Assembly: GCA_031295385.1 (NCBI GenBank)
Contig: JAUMOL010000005.1
Location: 1 to 38,340, forward strand
DNA: 38,340 nucleotides
Direction of reading: 5' to 3'
Source: Collinsella sp.
Lineage (GTDB): Bacteria; Actinomycetota; Coriobacteriia; Coriobacteriales; Coriobacteriaceae
The notes beneath the pieces were generated by a model, which searched no databases, had not been told where the DNA came from, and was given only the letters and a program-made list of their open reading frames with translations. Position 1 is the stretch's first letter. Every line of letters starts with the position of its first letter. Made by a program: the position numbers and the translations under genes. Shown here piece by piece: positions 8,038-16,262 of this stretch.

Positions 8038-8823
8038 CTAGGGAATGGCGTCGATAAGCTCCTGCGTATACGGATCGCTCGGGTGCGCGATCACATCCTC
8101 GGCCGCGCCTTCCTCGACAAGACGACCGTGGTAGAGCACGCCAATCCGATCGGACATATGCCGAACTACACGCATATCATGCGTGATAAACAGCAGCGCC
8201 ACGCCCGTCGTGCGCTGCAGGTCGCGAAGCAAGTTGAGCACTTGGGCCTGAACGGACGCGTCAAGCGCCGAGACCGGCTCGTCGCATACCACAAGGCGCG
8301 GCTCGCAAATAAGCGCCCGTGCCAGATTGAGTCGCTGACGCTGTCCCCCCGAAAGGTCATGCGGATAGCGGTCGTAATGCTCTGCCAGAAGGCCGACCGA
8401 GGCCAGGGCCGAGAGCGCGCGCTCATGGCGCTCATCCGCATCGCGCACGCCGGCGATAATCAGCGGCTCCTCCAAAATGCGGCCGACACGGTTGCGCGGG
8501 TCAAAAGCCGTAGAGCTATCCTGGAATACCAGCTGGATCTCGCGGCGAAACGGCTTGCGTTCGCGCTCCGACATCGTGGCGAGGTCGTGCCCGCGATAGA
8601 CAATCGAGCCGGAATCCGCACGCTCGAGACCACAGATCAAGCGTCCAGTCGTCGACTTGCCCGATCCGGATTCGCCAACTAGGCCATAGACCTCGCCCGG
8701 CGCGATCTCAAACGACAGATCGTCCACGGCGGTAAAGGCCTGACGCTTAAAACCTGAGCCCGGCATGGGATACGCTTTAGTCAGATGTGAGACCCTAAGC
8801 AGGGCTTCGCTATCAACAGCCAT
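8038..8823 (-). CDS. Peptide-type ABC transporter ATPase (OppF/DppF-like)
   Basis: This 261-residue cytoplasmic ATPase has Walker A GESGSGKSTTGR, signature LSGGQRQRLNLARAL and Walker B LVVCDEPVSALDAS in the order expected for ABC subunits of the oligopeptide/dipeptide/nickel family. I chose the ATG at 8823 (AAGGGGAG upstream), which overlaps the end of the oppD-like gene by 11 nt. It is shorter than many OppF proteins because it stops soon after the nucleotide-binding domain (last residues TQELIDAIP) and lacks most of the C-terminal oligo-HPY extension. It is the last gene of the importer operon. Substrate class (peptide, nickel, other) cannot be decided from the ATPase. Confidence 0.92.
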   Translation of the reverse strand: MAVDSEALLRVSHLTKAYPMPGSGFKRQAFTAVDDLSFEIAPGEVYGLVGESGSGKSTTGRLICGLERADSGSIVYRGHDLATMSERERKPFRREIQLVFQDSSTAFDPRNRVGRILEEPLIIAGVRDADERHERALSALASVGLLAEHYDRYPHDLSGGQRQRLNLARALICEPRLVVCDEPVSALDASVQAQVLNLLRDLQRTTGVALLFITHDMRVVRHMSDRIGVLYHGRLVEEGAAEDVIAHPSDPYTQELIDAIP

Positions 8824-9808
8824 GGCACTCCCCTTTCTCGACAAGCCAGCATTTAGACCGGTCGCACACATTCACGGCAAACAGCGGAGGCTCCTGCGCG
8901 CGGCAACGCTCGTCCGCCCGGGCGCAACGAGGCGCAAAGCGGCATCCACAGGGTATTGCCGTAAGCGGCGGCACTGTGCCCGGAATATCCGCCAGCGTGT
9001 CAACTCGCTCGCCTTCGAGCGGCGGAATACTCGCGATGAGCCCCTGGGCATACGGGTGGCTCGGGCGCTCCATAAGGCCGCATGCGTCGATCTCTTCTAC
9101 GATTTGGCCCAGATACATGACGTGCACGCGCGAGCAGATGCTCGTGACGACACCCAAATCATGGCTGATAAAAAGCACCGCCATGCCCTCGGAACTGTTG
9201 AGTTCGCGCAGGAGATCCAAAATCTGTTTTTGAGTCGTCGTGTCGAGTGCCGTGGTGGGCTCATCGGCAATCAGCAGTCGCGGATGACCGGCAAGCGCCA
9301 TGGCAATCATCACGCGCTGGCGCATACCGCCGCTAAAATCGCCCGGATACATGTCGAAGCGAGCCGCGGCATCTCGAATTCCCACACGCTCCAACAGCGA
9401 TAGAGCCTCGTTGCGGGCTTCGCGTCGGCTCACCTTACGGTGGGCCCGCACCGCCTCGATAACCTGCGCGCCCACCGTCATGACGGGGTTGAGTGAGGAC
9501 AACGGGTCCTGGAAGATCATGGCGATATCGCAGCCGCGCACCTCGCGCATGCGCTTGAGCGGGCGCGCGAGCAGGTCCTCCCCGTCAAAGAGAATCTGAC
9601 CGGTATAGGCCATCTTCTGTTCATGCTCCAATAGGCGCATGACACTCTGGGCAAACACCGACTTACCGCAGCCGGACTCGCCGACAACACCAACGATCTC
9701 GCCGGCATCGATATGCAGGTTGAGTTTGTTGACGGCTTCCAGCGCATTGCCATCGCGGCCCACAAACGAGATGCACAGGTCGCGCACGTCCAAAAGATGT
9801 TCGCTCAT
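8813..9808 (-). CDS. Peptide-type ABC transporter ATPase (OppD/DppD-like)
   Basis: The 331-residue protein has Walker A GESGCGKS, signature FSGGMRQRVMIAMAL and Walker B LLIADEPTTALDTT, followed by the C-terminal oligopeptide-transporter extension with the cysteine-rich stretch CRFAPRCARADERC, typical of OppD/DppD. A near-perfect ribosome-binding site, AAGGAGG, lies upstream of the ATG at 9808. It is 3 nt from the oppC-like gene and overlaps the oppF-like gene, so the operon is tightly coupled. Confidence 0.93.
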   Translation of the reverse strand: MSEHLLDVRDLCISFVGRDGNALEAVNKLNLHIDAGEIVGVVGESGCGKSVFAQSVMRLLEHEQKMAYTGQILFDGEDLLARPLKRMREVRGCDIAMIFQDPLSSLNPVMTVGAQVIEAVRAHRKVSRREARNEALSLLERVGIRDAAARFDMYPGDFSGGMRQRVMIAMALAGHPRLLIADEPTTALDTTTQKQILDLLRELNSSEGMAVLFISHDLGVVTSICSRVHVMYLGQIVEEIDACGLMERPSHPYAQGLIASIPPLEGERVDTLADIPGTVPPLTAIPCGCRFAPRCARADERCRAQEPPLFAVNVCDRSKCWLVEKGECHGC

Positions 9809-9811
9809 GGG

Positions 9812-10642
9812 CTAGTCCTCCTTGGTCTTGGGGTCGAGGGCGTCGCGCAGGCCGTCGCCGGCAAGGTTCAGCGAAAGCACGCTCGCGATGATGGCGATAG
9901 CCGGGAAGAAGATCATCCACCAGGCTTTGCGCATCACGTTCTTGCCCGCCTGCAGGATGTTTCCCCAGCTGGCGTCGGGCGCCTTGATACCCAAGCCCAG
10001 AAACGAGAGGGCAGCCTCCGAGAGCACGGCCTCGGCAAAGACAAAGGTCGCCTGCACCAGGAAGGGCGCCATAACGTTGGGCACGATATGCAGCCACACG
10101 ATGCGCGCGGTCGAGGCGCCCTGCACGCGCAGGGCTTCCACAAAGGGTTCCTCCTTGACCACCATGGCACGCGAGCGCACGATGCGCGCCATGGTGGGCG
10201 TATAGACGATGGAGAGCGCAATGATGACGTTCCAGACCGAGGCGCCCATCATGGCCATGAGCGCGATAGCCAAAAGCACGCCAGGAATGGACATAAGGCC
10301 GTCGCAGATGCGCATGAGAATATGATCGAGCCTCTCGTTGTAGCACGCATAGGCGCCAATCACCAAGCCGAGCACACTCGTCGCGAGCGTGACGGCAATG
10401 CCAACGCCAAGCGACACGCGCGCGCCCGCGATGACGCGGGCAAGCAGGTCGCGGCCAAAGTCATCGCAGCCAAAGGGATGCGCGGGCGAAGGTGCCGAAA
10501 GACGCAACGCCATCTCCTGCGCATTGGGATTAACCGTCCACACCAGCGGACCGACGAGCGCGATCAGCGCAATCGCCAGGAATATGCAGCCGCCGACCAC
10601 AAACCCCTTGTTGGCAAGAGCCTTCTTAACGTTTGCCATCAT
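9812..10642 (-). CDS. Peptide-type ABC transporter permease (OppC/DppC-like)
   Basis: This 276-residue inner-membrane permease has an N-terminal transmembrane helix, the DPP-like periplasmic stretch (MALRLSAPSPAHPFGCDDFG, containing the family motif HPFGCDDFGRD), and the EAA loop around VKEEPFVEALRVQGAS in the C-terminal half. The chosen ATG at 10642 overlaps the upstream permease stop in an ATGA arrangement; a start at 10654 is possible but would overlap further. It pairs with the OppB-like protein to form the membrane channel. Confidence 0.92.
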   Translation of the reverse strand: MMANVKKALANKGFVVGGCIFLAIALIALVGPLVWTVNPNAQEMALRLSAPSPAHPFGCDDFGRDLLARVIAGARVSLGVGIAVTLATSVLGLVIGAYACYNERLDHILMRICDGLMSIPGVLLAIALMAMMGASVWNVIIALSIVYTPTMARIVRSRAMVVKEEPFVEALRVQGASTARIVWLHIVPNVMAPFLVQATFVFAEAVLSEAALSFLGLGIKAPDASWGNILQAGKNVMRKAWWMIFFPAIAIIASVLSLNLAGDGLRDALDPKTKED

Positions 10643-11592
10643 GCATCGCCCCATTTGCGAGCGCGCGGGTCAAAAGCGCCGTAGGCAAGGTCGACGGCCA
10701 GATTGATCACCGAATTCAACAAGGCGATGACCAGCAGCACGCCCTGAATCACCGGATAGTCGCGACGCTCGATAGAGCTCGTGACCAGCTGGCCCAAACC
10801 GGGGATGTTAAAAATGGCCTCAGTCACCACGGCACCCGTAATCAGGGCGCCAAAAGAATAGCCGACCGAGGTGAGAATCGGCAGCGCTGCGTTGCGCAGG
10901 GCATGGGCCAGCACAACGCGAACCTCGGAAACGCCCTTGGCACGCGCCGTCTTGACGCAGTCGAGCTGCATGGCCTCGATCACGCTCGAACGGGTCATGC
11001 GCATGAGCAGGGCCGCCTGCACGCATCCAAGCGATATGGCCGGCAACGCAAGATAGCGTAAATGGCTGAACCAGCCCTTCGATAGCGGCGCATAGCCGGC
11101 CACCGGGAACACACGCAACGTGACGGCAAACAGCCACATAAGCATGAGCGCCATCAAAAAGCCGGGTATCGCCACGCCCAAAAGAGCAACGACACGCAAG
11201 ACCGCGTCGGTGCGCGACCCATGTTTGAGAGCGGCGACGACGCCGCAGGGCAGTGCAATCAACAGCGCGATGAGCTGTGCCAAAAGCGCGAGCGATAGCG
11301 TGGGGCCAAAGTGCTCGGCGATCGCCTGCGTGACGGGCTGGCGCATAAAATACGAATCGCCCAGGTCACCGGTAAGCACGCCGCCCATCCACTCAACGTA
11401 GCGCTGCGGCAGCGGCTCGTTGAGTCCCAGGCTATCGTTGACGCGCTCGATCTGGTCGGCCGAAGCCTCCATGCCGAGCATCGAAGAGGCCGGGTCACCC
11501 GGTGTGAGATAGATAATCAAAAACACGACGACCGAGATGATGAGCATCACCGGAACCATCGCGCCTATACGTTTGAGCGTGTACTTCAACAT
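10639..11592 (-). CDS. Peptide-type ABC transporter permease (OppB/DppB-like)
   Basis: The 317-residue protein starts with the typical OppB helix (MLKYTLKRIGAMVPVMLIIS) followed by YLTPGDPA, the PGDPA motif of this permease family, and has an EAA loop near LDCVKTARAKGVSEVRVV. About six transmembrane helices are expected. An AGAGGGGA sequence lies about 15 nt upstream of the ATG, a longer than usual spacing. It starts 88 nt after the binding-protein gene, with a strong stem-loop in between. Confidence 0.92.
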   Translation of the reverse strand: MLKYTLKRIGAMVPVMLIISVVVFLIIYLTPGDPASSMLGMEASADQIERVNDSLGLNEPLPQRYVEWMGGVLTGDLGDSYFMRQPVTQAIAEHFGPTLSLALLAQLIALLIALPCGVVAALKHGSRTDAVLRVVALLGVAIPGFLMALMLMWLFAVTLRVFPVAGYAPLSKGWFSHLRYLALPAISLGCVQAALLMRMTRSSVIEAMQLDCVKTARAKGVSEVRVVLAHALRNAALPILTSVGYSFGALITGAVVTEAIFNIPGLGQLVTSSIERRDYPVIQGVLLVIALLNSVINLAVDLAYGAFDPRARKWGDA

Positions 11593-11628
11593 GCGAGGCG
11601 TCTATTTCCCCTCTGAACGTGGACAGGG

Positions 11629-11671
11629 CGTGGCGGCCACAGGGGACCAGGCCCCTCCAGCCGCCACGCCA
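11629..11671 (-). terminator. Stem-loop between binding protein and permease genes
   Basis: A strong stem (GGCGTGGCGGC at about 11629-11639 with GCCGCCACGCC at about 11662-11672, plus a nested AGGGG/CCCCT pair) lies just past the binding-protein stop. No U-tract follows, so it is more likely a processing or mRNA-stabilising hairpin, or a partial terminator, that keeps binding protein levels above permease levels. Confidence 0.6.
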
Positions 11672-11680
11672 TCTATTGCA

Positions 11681-13291
11681 TTACTCCGGACGCTTGGCGT
11701 TCCAGATGATGGCGCCGTCGAGCACCTCGAAGTCCTCGACGTCTGCCTGGGTGCCCGTGATGGAAGCGTAGTGGCAAAGCGGCTCGATGACGGCGATCTC
11801 GTAGAGGCGCTCCTGAGCCTCGGCCCACTTCTTGGTCGCGGCGTCGGTGTCCTTGGCGGTGCGGGTCTCGGCCACGAGCTTGAGCGCCTTCTCGTCGGAC
11901 AGGCCATAGAAGGCCTTGGAGACCGAGAGGGACTGGGCCGGGATGGGCTTGTAGTTGGTGGAGGCCACAAAGAGGTCCCACTGCTCGGGCCTGCCGGAGC
12001 GGATGTCCATGAAGGTCGCGAACTCGTAGCTGTCGACCTCGGCGGTGAAGCCAGCCTTCTCGAGCTGCTCCTGCAGCGCGACGGTGGCGTTGTACATATC
12101 CTTGTAGTCGGGGGTGGTCAGCAGCTTGACCGTCTCACCGGCATAGGAGGTCTTGGCCAGAGCCTTCTTGGCGGCCTTGGCGTCGGCCTGGTTGAAGTAC
12201 TTCTTGCCCGCGTCGGTCGCCCACTGAGCGTTCTCCGGGTTGCCAAGGTTGGGATCGATGTTGAAGAGTTCCTTCTCGCCATAGGCGGCAAGAGCGGCCG
12301 CCTCGCAGTCGATAGCCATGAGGGCGCACTTGCGGATCTCCTCGTCGGCAAAGATGCCCTCGTTCATGTTGAGGAAGGCGGTCAGAACGCCGGCGTTATG
12401 GGTGTAGAGCTTGACGTCGTCGTTGCCGTCGAAGTCGTGGTAGTTCTCGGTGGGGATCTCGCCAGCGATATCGTACTCGCCGGTCTCAAACCCGCTCACG
12501 CGCGTGGAGGCCTCGGTCACGAACTGATAGTAGATGTCCTTGGTGGGCGCGGAGACCTTGCCGGTGTAGCCCGAAGCCTTGCCGTGGGCGGCGACATAGT
12601 CCTCGTAGCGGGTGAGATGGACGTACTGGTCCTGCTTCCACTCCGCAAACTTGTAGGCACCGGTACCCACGTACTCGGTCACGCCGGTATCGCCTGCGGC
12701 CTCGATGACCTCGGAGGGGAAGATGCCCGGATACTGGGAGTGGTTGCCTAGGATGATCAGAAAGTCGATGGCGGGCTCGGTCAGTGTGCAGGTGACCTCG
12801 TGGTCGCCCGAGGCGGCGAAGGTGGCGCCGGGCAGCAGGCTCGCGGCGCGGTCGTTGACGGTGAGCCAGCGGTTCATCGAGGCCACGACGTCCTCGGAGC
12901 CAAGCTCCTTGCCGTTGTGGAAGGTGACGCCCTCGCGCAGCTTGATGGTGTAGGTCAGGCCGTCATCGGAGACCTCATAGCCCTTGGCCAGCACGGGCTG
13001 GGGCTCGTAGTCGCTATCGAGGCCAAAGAGCGGCTCGACGACGTTGCAGATGATGTCCATGGTCACAAGCGACGACGTGGTGTGCGGATCGAGGCCGTCC
13101 GGGCTCGCCGGGAGCGCAATCTGTAGCTCGTCGCGATACTCCACATCCTGGCCGGAGGCAGCGGCGCTACCGCTCTCGGCGCCCGAACCGCCGCAGCCGG
13201 TGAGGCCGAGGCCCGCCATGACGCACAGGGCAGCGGAGCTGGTCAGAAAACCGCGACGGGAAACGCCCGCCTTGAAAAGGTCGTTGTTCAT
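11681..13291 (-). CDS. Peptide-type ABC transporter substrate-binding lipoprotein (SBP_bac_5 family)
   Basis: The 536-residue protein is an extracytoplasmic cluster C binding protein (family 5). The N-terminus has a twin-arginine-like SRRGFL, a hydrophobic stretch and the lipobox GLTGC, so it should be a membrane-anchored lipoprotein, probably exported folded. Family features follow: DGLDPHTTSS near the mature N-terminus, the PLFGLD stretch, and LREGVTFHNGKELGSEDV. The ATG at 13291 has AAAGGAAC upstream; the form from 13315 is less likely. The ligand is not predictable; peptides are the default, but haem, nickel chelates and other small molecules use the same fold. Its position between two hgdB paralogues hints at a substrate related to them. 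Confidence 0.93.
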   Translation of the reverse strand: MNNDLFKAGVSRRGFLTSSAALCVMAGLGLTGCGGSGAESGSAAASGQDVEYRDELQIALPASPDGLDPHTTSSLVTMDIICNVVEPLFGLDSDYEPQPVLAKGYEVSDDGLTYTIKLREGVTFHNGKELGSEDVVASMNRWLTVNDRAASLLPGATFAASGDHEVTCTLTEPAIDFLIILGNHSQYPGIFPSEVIEAAGDTGVTEYVGTGAYKFAEWKQDQYVHLTRYEDYVAAHGKASGYTGKVSAPTKDIYYQFVTEASTRVSGFETGEYDIAGEIPTENYHDFDGNDDVKLYTHNAGVLTAFLNMNEGIFADEEIRKCALMAIDCEAAALAAYGEKELFNIDPNLGNPENAQWATDAGKKYFNQADAKAAKKALAKTSYAGETVKLLTTPDYKDMYNATVALQEQLEKAGFTAEVDSYEFATFMDIRSGRPEQWDLFVASTNYKPIPAQSLSVSKAFYGLSDEKALKLVAETRTAKDTDAATKKWAEAQERLYEIAVIEPLCHYASITGTQADVEDFEVLDGAIIWNAKRPE

Positions 13292-13327
13292 TGAGTTCCT
13301 TTCGTGTCTGAACAAACGGATAGAATC

Positions 13328-13358
13328 TGCCGGGACGGCAGAAATCCCCGCCCCGGCA
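13328..13358 (-). terminator. Hairpin between hgdB2 and the ABC importer
   Basis: A 7-bp stem (TGCCGGG at 13328-13334 and CCCGGCA at 13352-13358) lies between the hgdB2 stop (13476) and the binding-protein start (13291). On the minus strand it is followed by GATTCTAT, a weak U-tract, so termination may be partial and allow read-through into the importer. Confidence 0.45.
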
Positions 13359-13475
13359 GCTATGCGAAGCCAATCGGCGCCCTGCGGTGCATCCGGACAC
13401 CAACCGGCATGACAACAGAGAAATCCCTATTGCGTGGATAGGAACACCCGGCGGCGCAGCTTGGCGCAGGTGCGG

Positions 13476-14759
13476 CTAAATCGTCTCGAGGAAGGCCTCG
13501 ATGCGGGTCTGGAGCTGGCCGGCATCCTCGCCGGCATAATCCGTGGTGATATGCATAAACGGAATGCCCGCCTCCTCGGCGGCCTTCTCCACGGCAAACG
13601 ACTCCATCTCGTAGAGCGTGCAGAACTGCAGGGCCACGTCGACGATGCCGTCTGCATGCAGGTCGCGCGCCATCTGGACAATGTCCTTCATGCGCTGGTC
13701 GTTGGGCGTGAAGACGGCGCAGTTGATCTTAAAGTAGCGCTCGGCGATGGCGTCGAGCATCTCGTCGACCGTCTCGCCGGACTCGTCGACCAGGTCCTTG
13801 TAGTAGCGCGAACCCGTGCAGGATTCCTCACCCACCACGACGCCGCCGGCCTTCTCGATGAGGTTGAACAGCTTCCAGTTGGGCACGGCCATGGGCGTAC
13901 CGGTGTACAGGATGCGCTTGGTCCCCTTGGGCGCCACGCCCTCGCCGGCCTCAACGCGCTGCTCGCACTCAGCCGCCATCTCGTTGATGGCTCCGGTCAG
14001 ACGCGGCGTGTCGTCCATAAAGGCGGCCTGAACGGTCAGCAGGCTGTCGAGACCGCTGATGGGCGCCGGATCGGCAGCGCGCGTGGCAGCCAGACGCTGC
14101 AGGGCGCGACGCTTCTCGTTGACGGCGTGGATGGCAGCCTTCAGGCGCTCGGGCGTAATCTTGACGCCGCACTCTTCCTCGATCTTGGCGGCAAGCTTTT
14201 TAACCTCGGCCTTCCAGGTCACGAGCGTCGACTCGTCGTGCACGTTGGGGATATCCATGACGTACATGTTCTTTTGCGTGGCAAAGAACTCGTAGGCCTT
14301 CTTCTTGCCGTCGCAGGTGTTCTCGCCGACTACCAAGTCGCTCGACTCGATGTAGGGGCAGACCTCGCCCAGCTTAAAGCCGGCAAAGCTCTTGATGAGC
14401 GGGCAGGTGTTGCGCGGCAGATGCTCCTCGACCTTGTCGGTCGCCCAGTCGGCACCCGAGCACAGGCCAACGGGGATGCCATCGCAGGCAAGCACGATCT
14501 CCTCGGGCACGTACACACAGAACGAACCGACGATCTTGGTGGCCTCGCCGGCCTCCTTCTTGTCGAGCATCTCCTTAATGCGGCCGCTGTGGATGTTGGT
14601 GGCGACAAAATCCAGGTAGGACGTGGACTTGGGGCGATTGTTCTGCGTCAGGAACATATCGCCGTACATCTGGCCCACGGCGCCCAGCAGCATGTCGTGG
14701 TCGGCAAGATTCATGCCGAGGCTCTCCCACATCGGATGGAAATCGAATTCTTCAGCCAT
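13476..14759 (-). CDS. 2-hydroxyacyl-CoA dehydratase-like / double-cubane cluster protein (HgdB2)
   Basis: This 427-residue protein is a paralogue of the product of 6797-7960. Shared family elements are GSFCVYVPEEIVLACDG, RNTCPLIKSFAG, EVCPYIESSD, ENTCDGKKKAYEF, EESCTGSRY, INCAVFTPNDQRM and the C-terminal HITTDYAGEDAGQLQTRIE. The last block matches MKIETDYSNGDMGQIETRI of HgdB1. It has about 40 more residues at the N-terminus and lacks the extra cysteines of HgdB1. It has no activator gene of its own, so the ATPase at 5982-6746 is the likely partner. The ATG at 14759 is preceded by GAGAGGGGAA. It may be the first gene of a long minus-strand cluster. Substrate unknown: anaerobic dehydration of a 2-hydroxyacyl-CoA or reduction of a small molecule are both possible. 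Confidence 0.87.
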   Translation of the reverse strand: MAEEFDFHPMWESLGMNLADHDMLLGAVGQMYGDMFLTQNNRPKSTSYLDFVATNIHSGRIKEMLDKKEAGEATKIVGSFCVYVPEEIVLACDGIPVGLCSGADWATDKVEEHLPRNTCPLIKSFAGFKLGEVCPYIESSDLVVGENTCDGKKKAYEFFATQKNMYVMDIPNVHDESTLVTWKAEVKKLAAKIEEECGVKITPERLKAAIHAVNEKRRALQRLAATRAADPAPISGLDSLLTVQAAFMDDTPRLTGAINEMAAECEQRVEAGEGVAPKGTKRILYTGTPMAVPNWKLFNLIEKAGGVVVGEESCTGSRYYKDLVDESGETVDEMLDAIAERYFKINCAVFTPNDQRMKDIVQMARDLHADGIVDVALQFCTLYEMESFAVEKAAEEAGIPFMHITTDYAGEDAGQLQTRIEAFLETI

Positions 14760-15147
14760 GGCGGTTCCCCTCTCGAACCAAATACGGATAACTACGGTAT
14801 TGCTGCACGGTGGGCGGCGAAAACCCAGCCGTACCTAAACCCGGAATTTTGGGGAACCTGCTTTGCAGCTGATTATTTAGTTGTGCGTCGTCTCTCCCGG
14901 AGCCGTGAACATACCTGCTCATATGCGACTCCGAGCCATATATAGGGCACGCGCGGCAACGCGGCGAATGTATGTCGTCTGCGGCATGTGCGCACCCTCC
15001 TTAACCAGTCAAGGTCAACTATATCAGCGGTCATCGTCCAGACGAACACCGCCGACATGCGTACGACAGCGTCGTGTGCCGTCGTTTAATAAATAATTAT
15101 CTGTGTTGATAAGAGTTTGTCATCCATCATTCGGCGAACGGCAAGAC
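14760..15147. other. Intergenic region between modC and hgdB2
   Basis: This gap of about 430 nt holds the possible leader ORF at 14919-14987, the presumed promoter of the hgdB2 cluster, and an AT-rich stretch at about 15086-15115. A TATAGT at about 15022-15027 on the minus strand could be a -10 for the leader, but no matching -35 was found. No other gene is visible. Confidence 0.4.
14919..14987 (-). CDS. Possible 22-codon leader ORF upstream of hgdB2
   Basis: An ATG at 14987 is preceded by AAGGAGGG at a good distance, the best ribosome-binding site in this spacer, and opens a 22-codon frame (MPQTTYIRRVAARALYMARS and two more residues) ending in TGA at 14919. It lies about 160 nt upstream of hgdB2 on the same strand. 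The peptide is basic and resembles nothing I know. It could be a leader peptide controlling hgdB2, a small protein, or chance. Confidence 0.3.
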   Translation of the reverse strand: MPQTTYIRRVAARALYMARSRI

Positions 15148-15177
15148 AAAGCCGCCGAGGCTTATATCCCCGACGGC
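15148..15177 (-). terminator. Intrinsic terminator after modC
   Basis: A 10-bp stem with two G-U pairs (minus strand GCCGTCGGGG with CCTCGGCGGC, 15151-15177, loop of about 7 nt) is followed by TTTGTCTT. It begins 12 nt beyond the modC stop and ends the molybdate operon. Confidence 0.8.
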
Positions 15178-15188
15178 ATTACCCGGCG

Positions 15189-16259
15189 CTATCGACAAAC
15201 CAAATGGATCTTACTCGCATCGAAGTGCATGCGCAGCGTCTCGCCTGCTTGCGGCAGCTCGTCGACAGGCACGCCCACCTTGTTGACCTTCCACTGCAGA
15301 CGCGTGGGCGCATCGCCGCGTGGCACGTCCAGCAGCACCAGCCGCTCAAAACGCGAATCGCTCACACGGGCCACGTGCAAATCATAGCTGTTGCGACCCC
15401 GCTCAGCGCGATTGTCAACATGGAAGTAGCTTGCGCGAACGCCCAAGTACGCCACATTATCGGGAACCGCGCGACCCACGTTAAAGGTCATGCCCCAGTC
15501 GAGGGCCTCAACTTCTTCGTCACCGATCTTGCGCGCCCGGCTTGTGTTCTTGCAGCCCGTCAGGCGCAGCGCCGCCAGCGTCTGCGGACGGCGGACCACG
15601 TCCTCGATGGAGCCGATCTCCTCAACATGCCCGTCGTGCATCACGCAAATGCGCTTGCACAGGCGGCATGCCTCGTCAATATCGTGGCTCACGTAGAGGA
15701 CGGTGCGGTTGCACACATCGAACAGGTCGAGCATGTTCTGCTCGAGCGCGCTCTTAAGATAGGAATCGAGCGCGCTCATGGGCTCGTCGAACATAAAGAT
15801 GCCCGGATGCGCCGCCACCATGCGCGCAAGCGCCACACGTTGCTGCTGCCCGCCCGAGAGTCGCGCGGGGTAGCGGTCGGCAAAATCGGCCAGACCGAAA
15901 ATGCCCAGATAGCGCTCGGCAAGCTTTTTGCGCGCCGCGGCGTCGCCCGCGTCCTTTACGCCGGCACATACGTTATCGGCCACCGTCATGTTGGGAAACA
16001 GCTGATAGTTTTGGAACAGCAGGGCGCATTTTCGCTCCTGGGGCGACAGGTTGATGCCCGCCGCCGAGTCAAAAAAGGTCACGCCGTTAACGACGATCTT
16101 GCCCTCGTCGGGCGTCTCCACACCGGCAATGCAGCGCAGCGTGCAGCTCTTGCCGCAGCCCGAGGCACCAAGCAGCGCCACACGCTCCTCGCCGGCCTCA
16201 AGCTGCATATCGAGCATAAACTCCGGATAGCGCTTTTTAATATCCAGAACGAGTGACAT
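15189..16259 (-). CDS. modC: Molybdate ABC transporter ATPase (ModC-like)
   Basis: The 356-residue ATPase has Walker A LGASGCGKSCTLRC, signature LSGGQQQRVALARM, Walker B IFMFDEPMSALDSY and the H-loop VSHDIDEA, followed by a C-terminal domain of about 120 residues in the place of the TOBE/MOP regulatory domain of ModC. It starts 3 nt after the modB stop. The assignment to molybdate rests on the neighbouring ModA and ModB and on mogA/moeA; from the ATPase alone, tungstate or sulfate importers are equally possible. Confidence 0.85.
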   Translation of the reverse strand: MSLVLDIKKRYPEFMLDMQLEAGEERVALLGASGCGKSCTLRCIAGVETPDEGKIVVNGVTFFDSAAGINLSPQERKCALLFQNYQLFPNMTVADNVCAGVKDAGDAAARKKLAERYLGIFGLADFADRYPARLSGGQQQRVALARMVAAHPGIFMFDEPMSALDSYLKSALEQNMLDLFDVCNRTVLYVSHDIDEACRLCKRICVMHDGHVEEIGSIEDVVRRPQTLAALRLTGCKNTSRARKIGDEEVEALDWGMTFNVGRAVPDNVAYLGVRASYFHVDNRAERGRNSYDLHVARVSDSRFERLVLLDVPRGDAPTRLQWKVNKVGVPVDELPQAGETLRMHFDASKIHLVCR

Positions 16260-16262
16260 GGC

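Noticed and set aside
13434..14945. A 503-codon plus-strand frame opposite hgdB2
   Set aside because: It mirrors the well-supported dehydratase-like gene and has no family features or ribosome-binding site.
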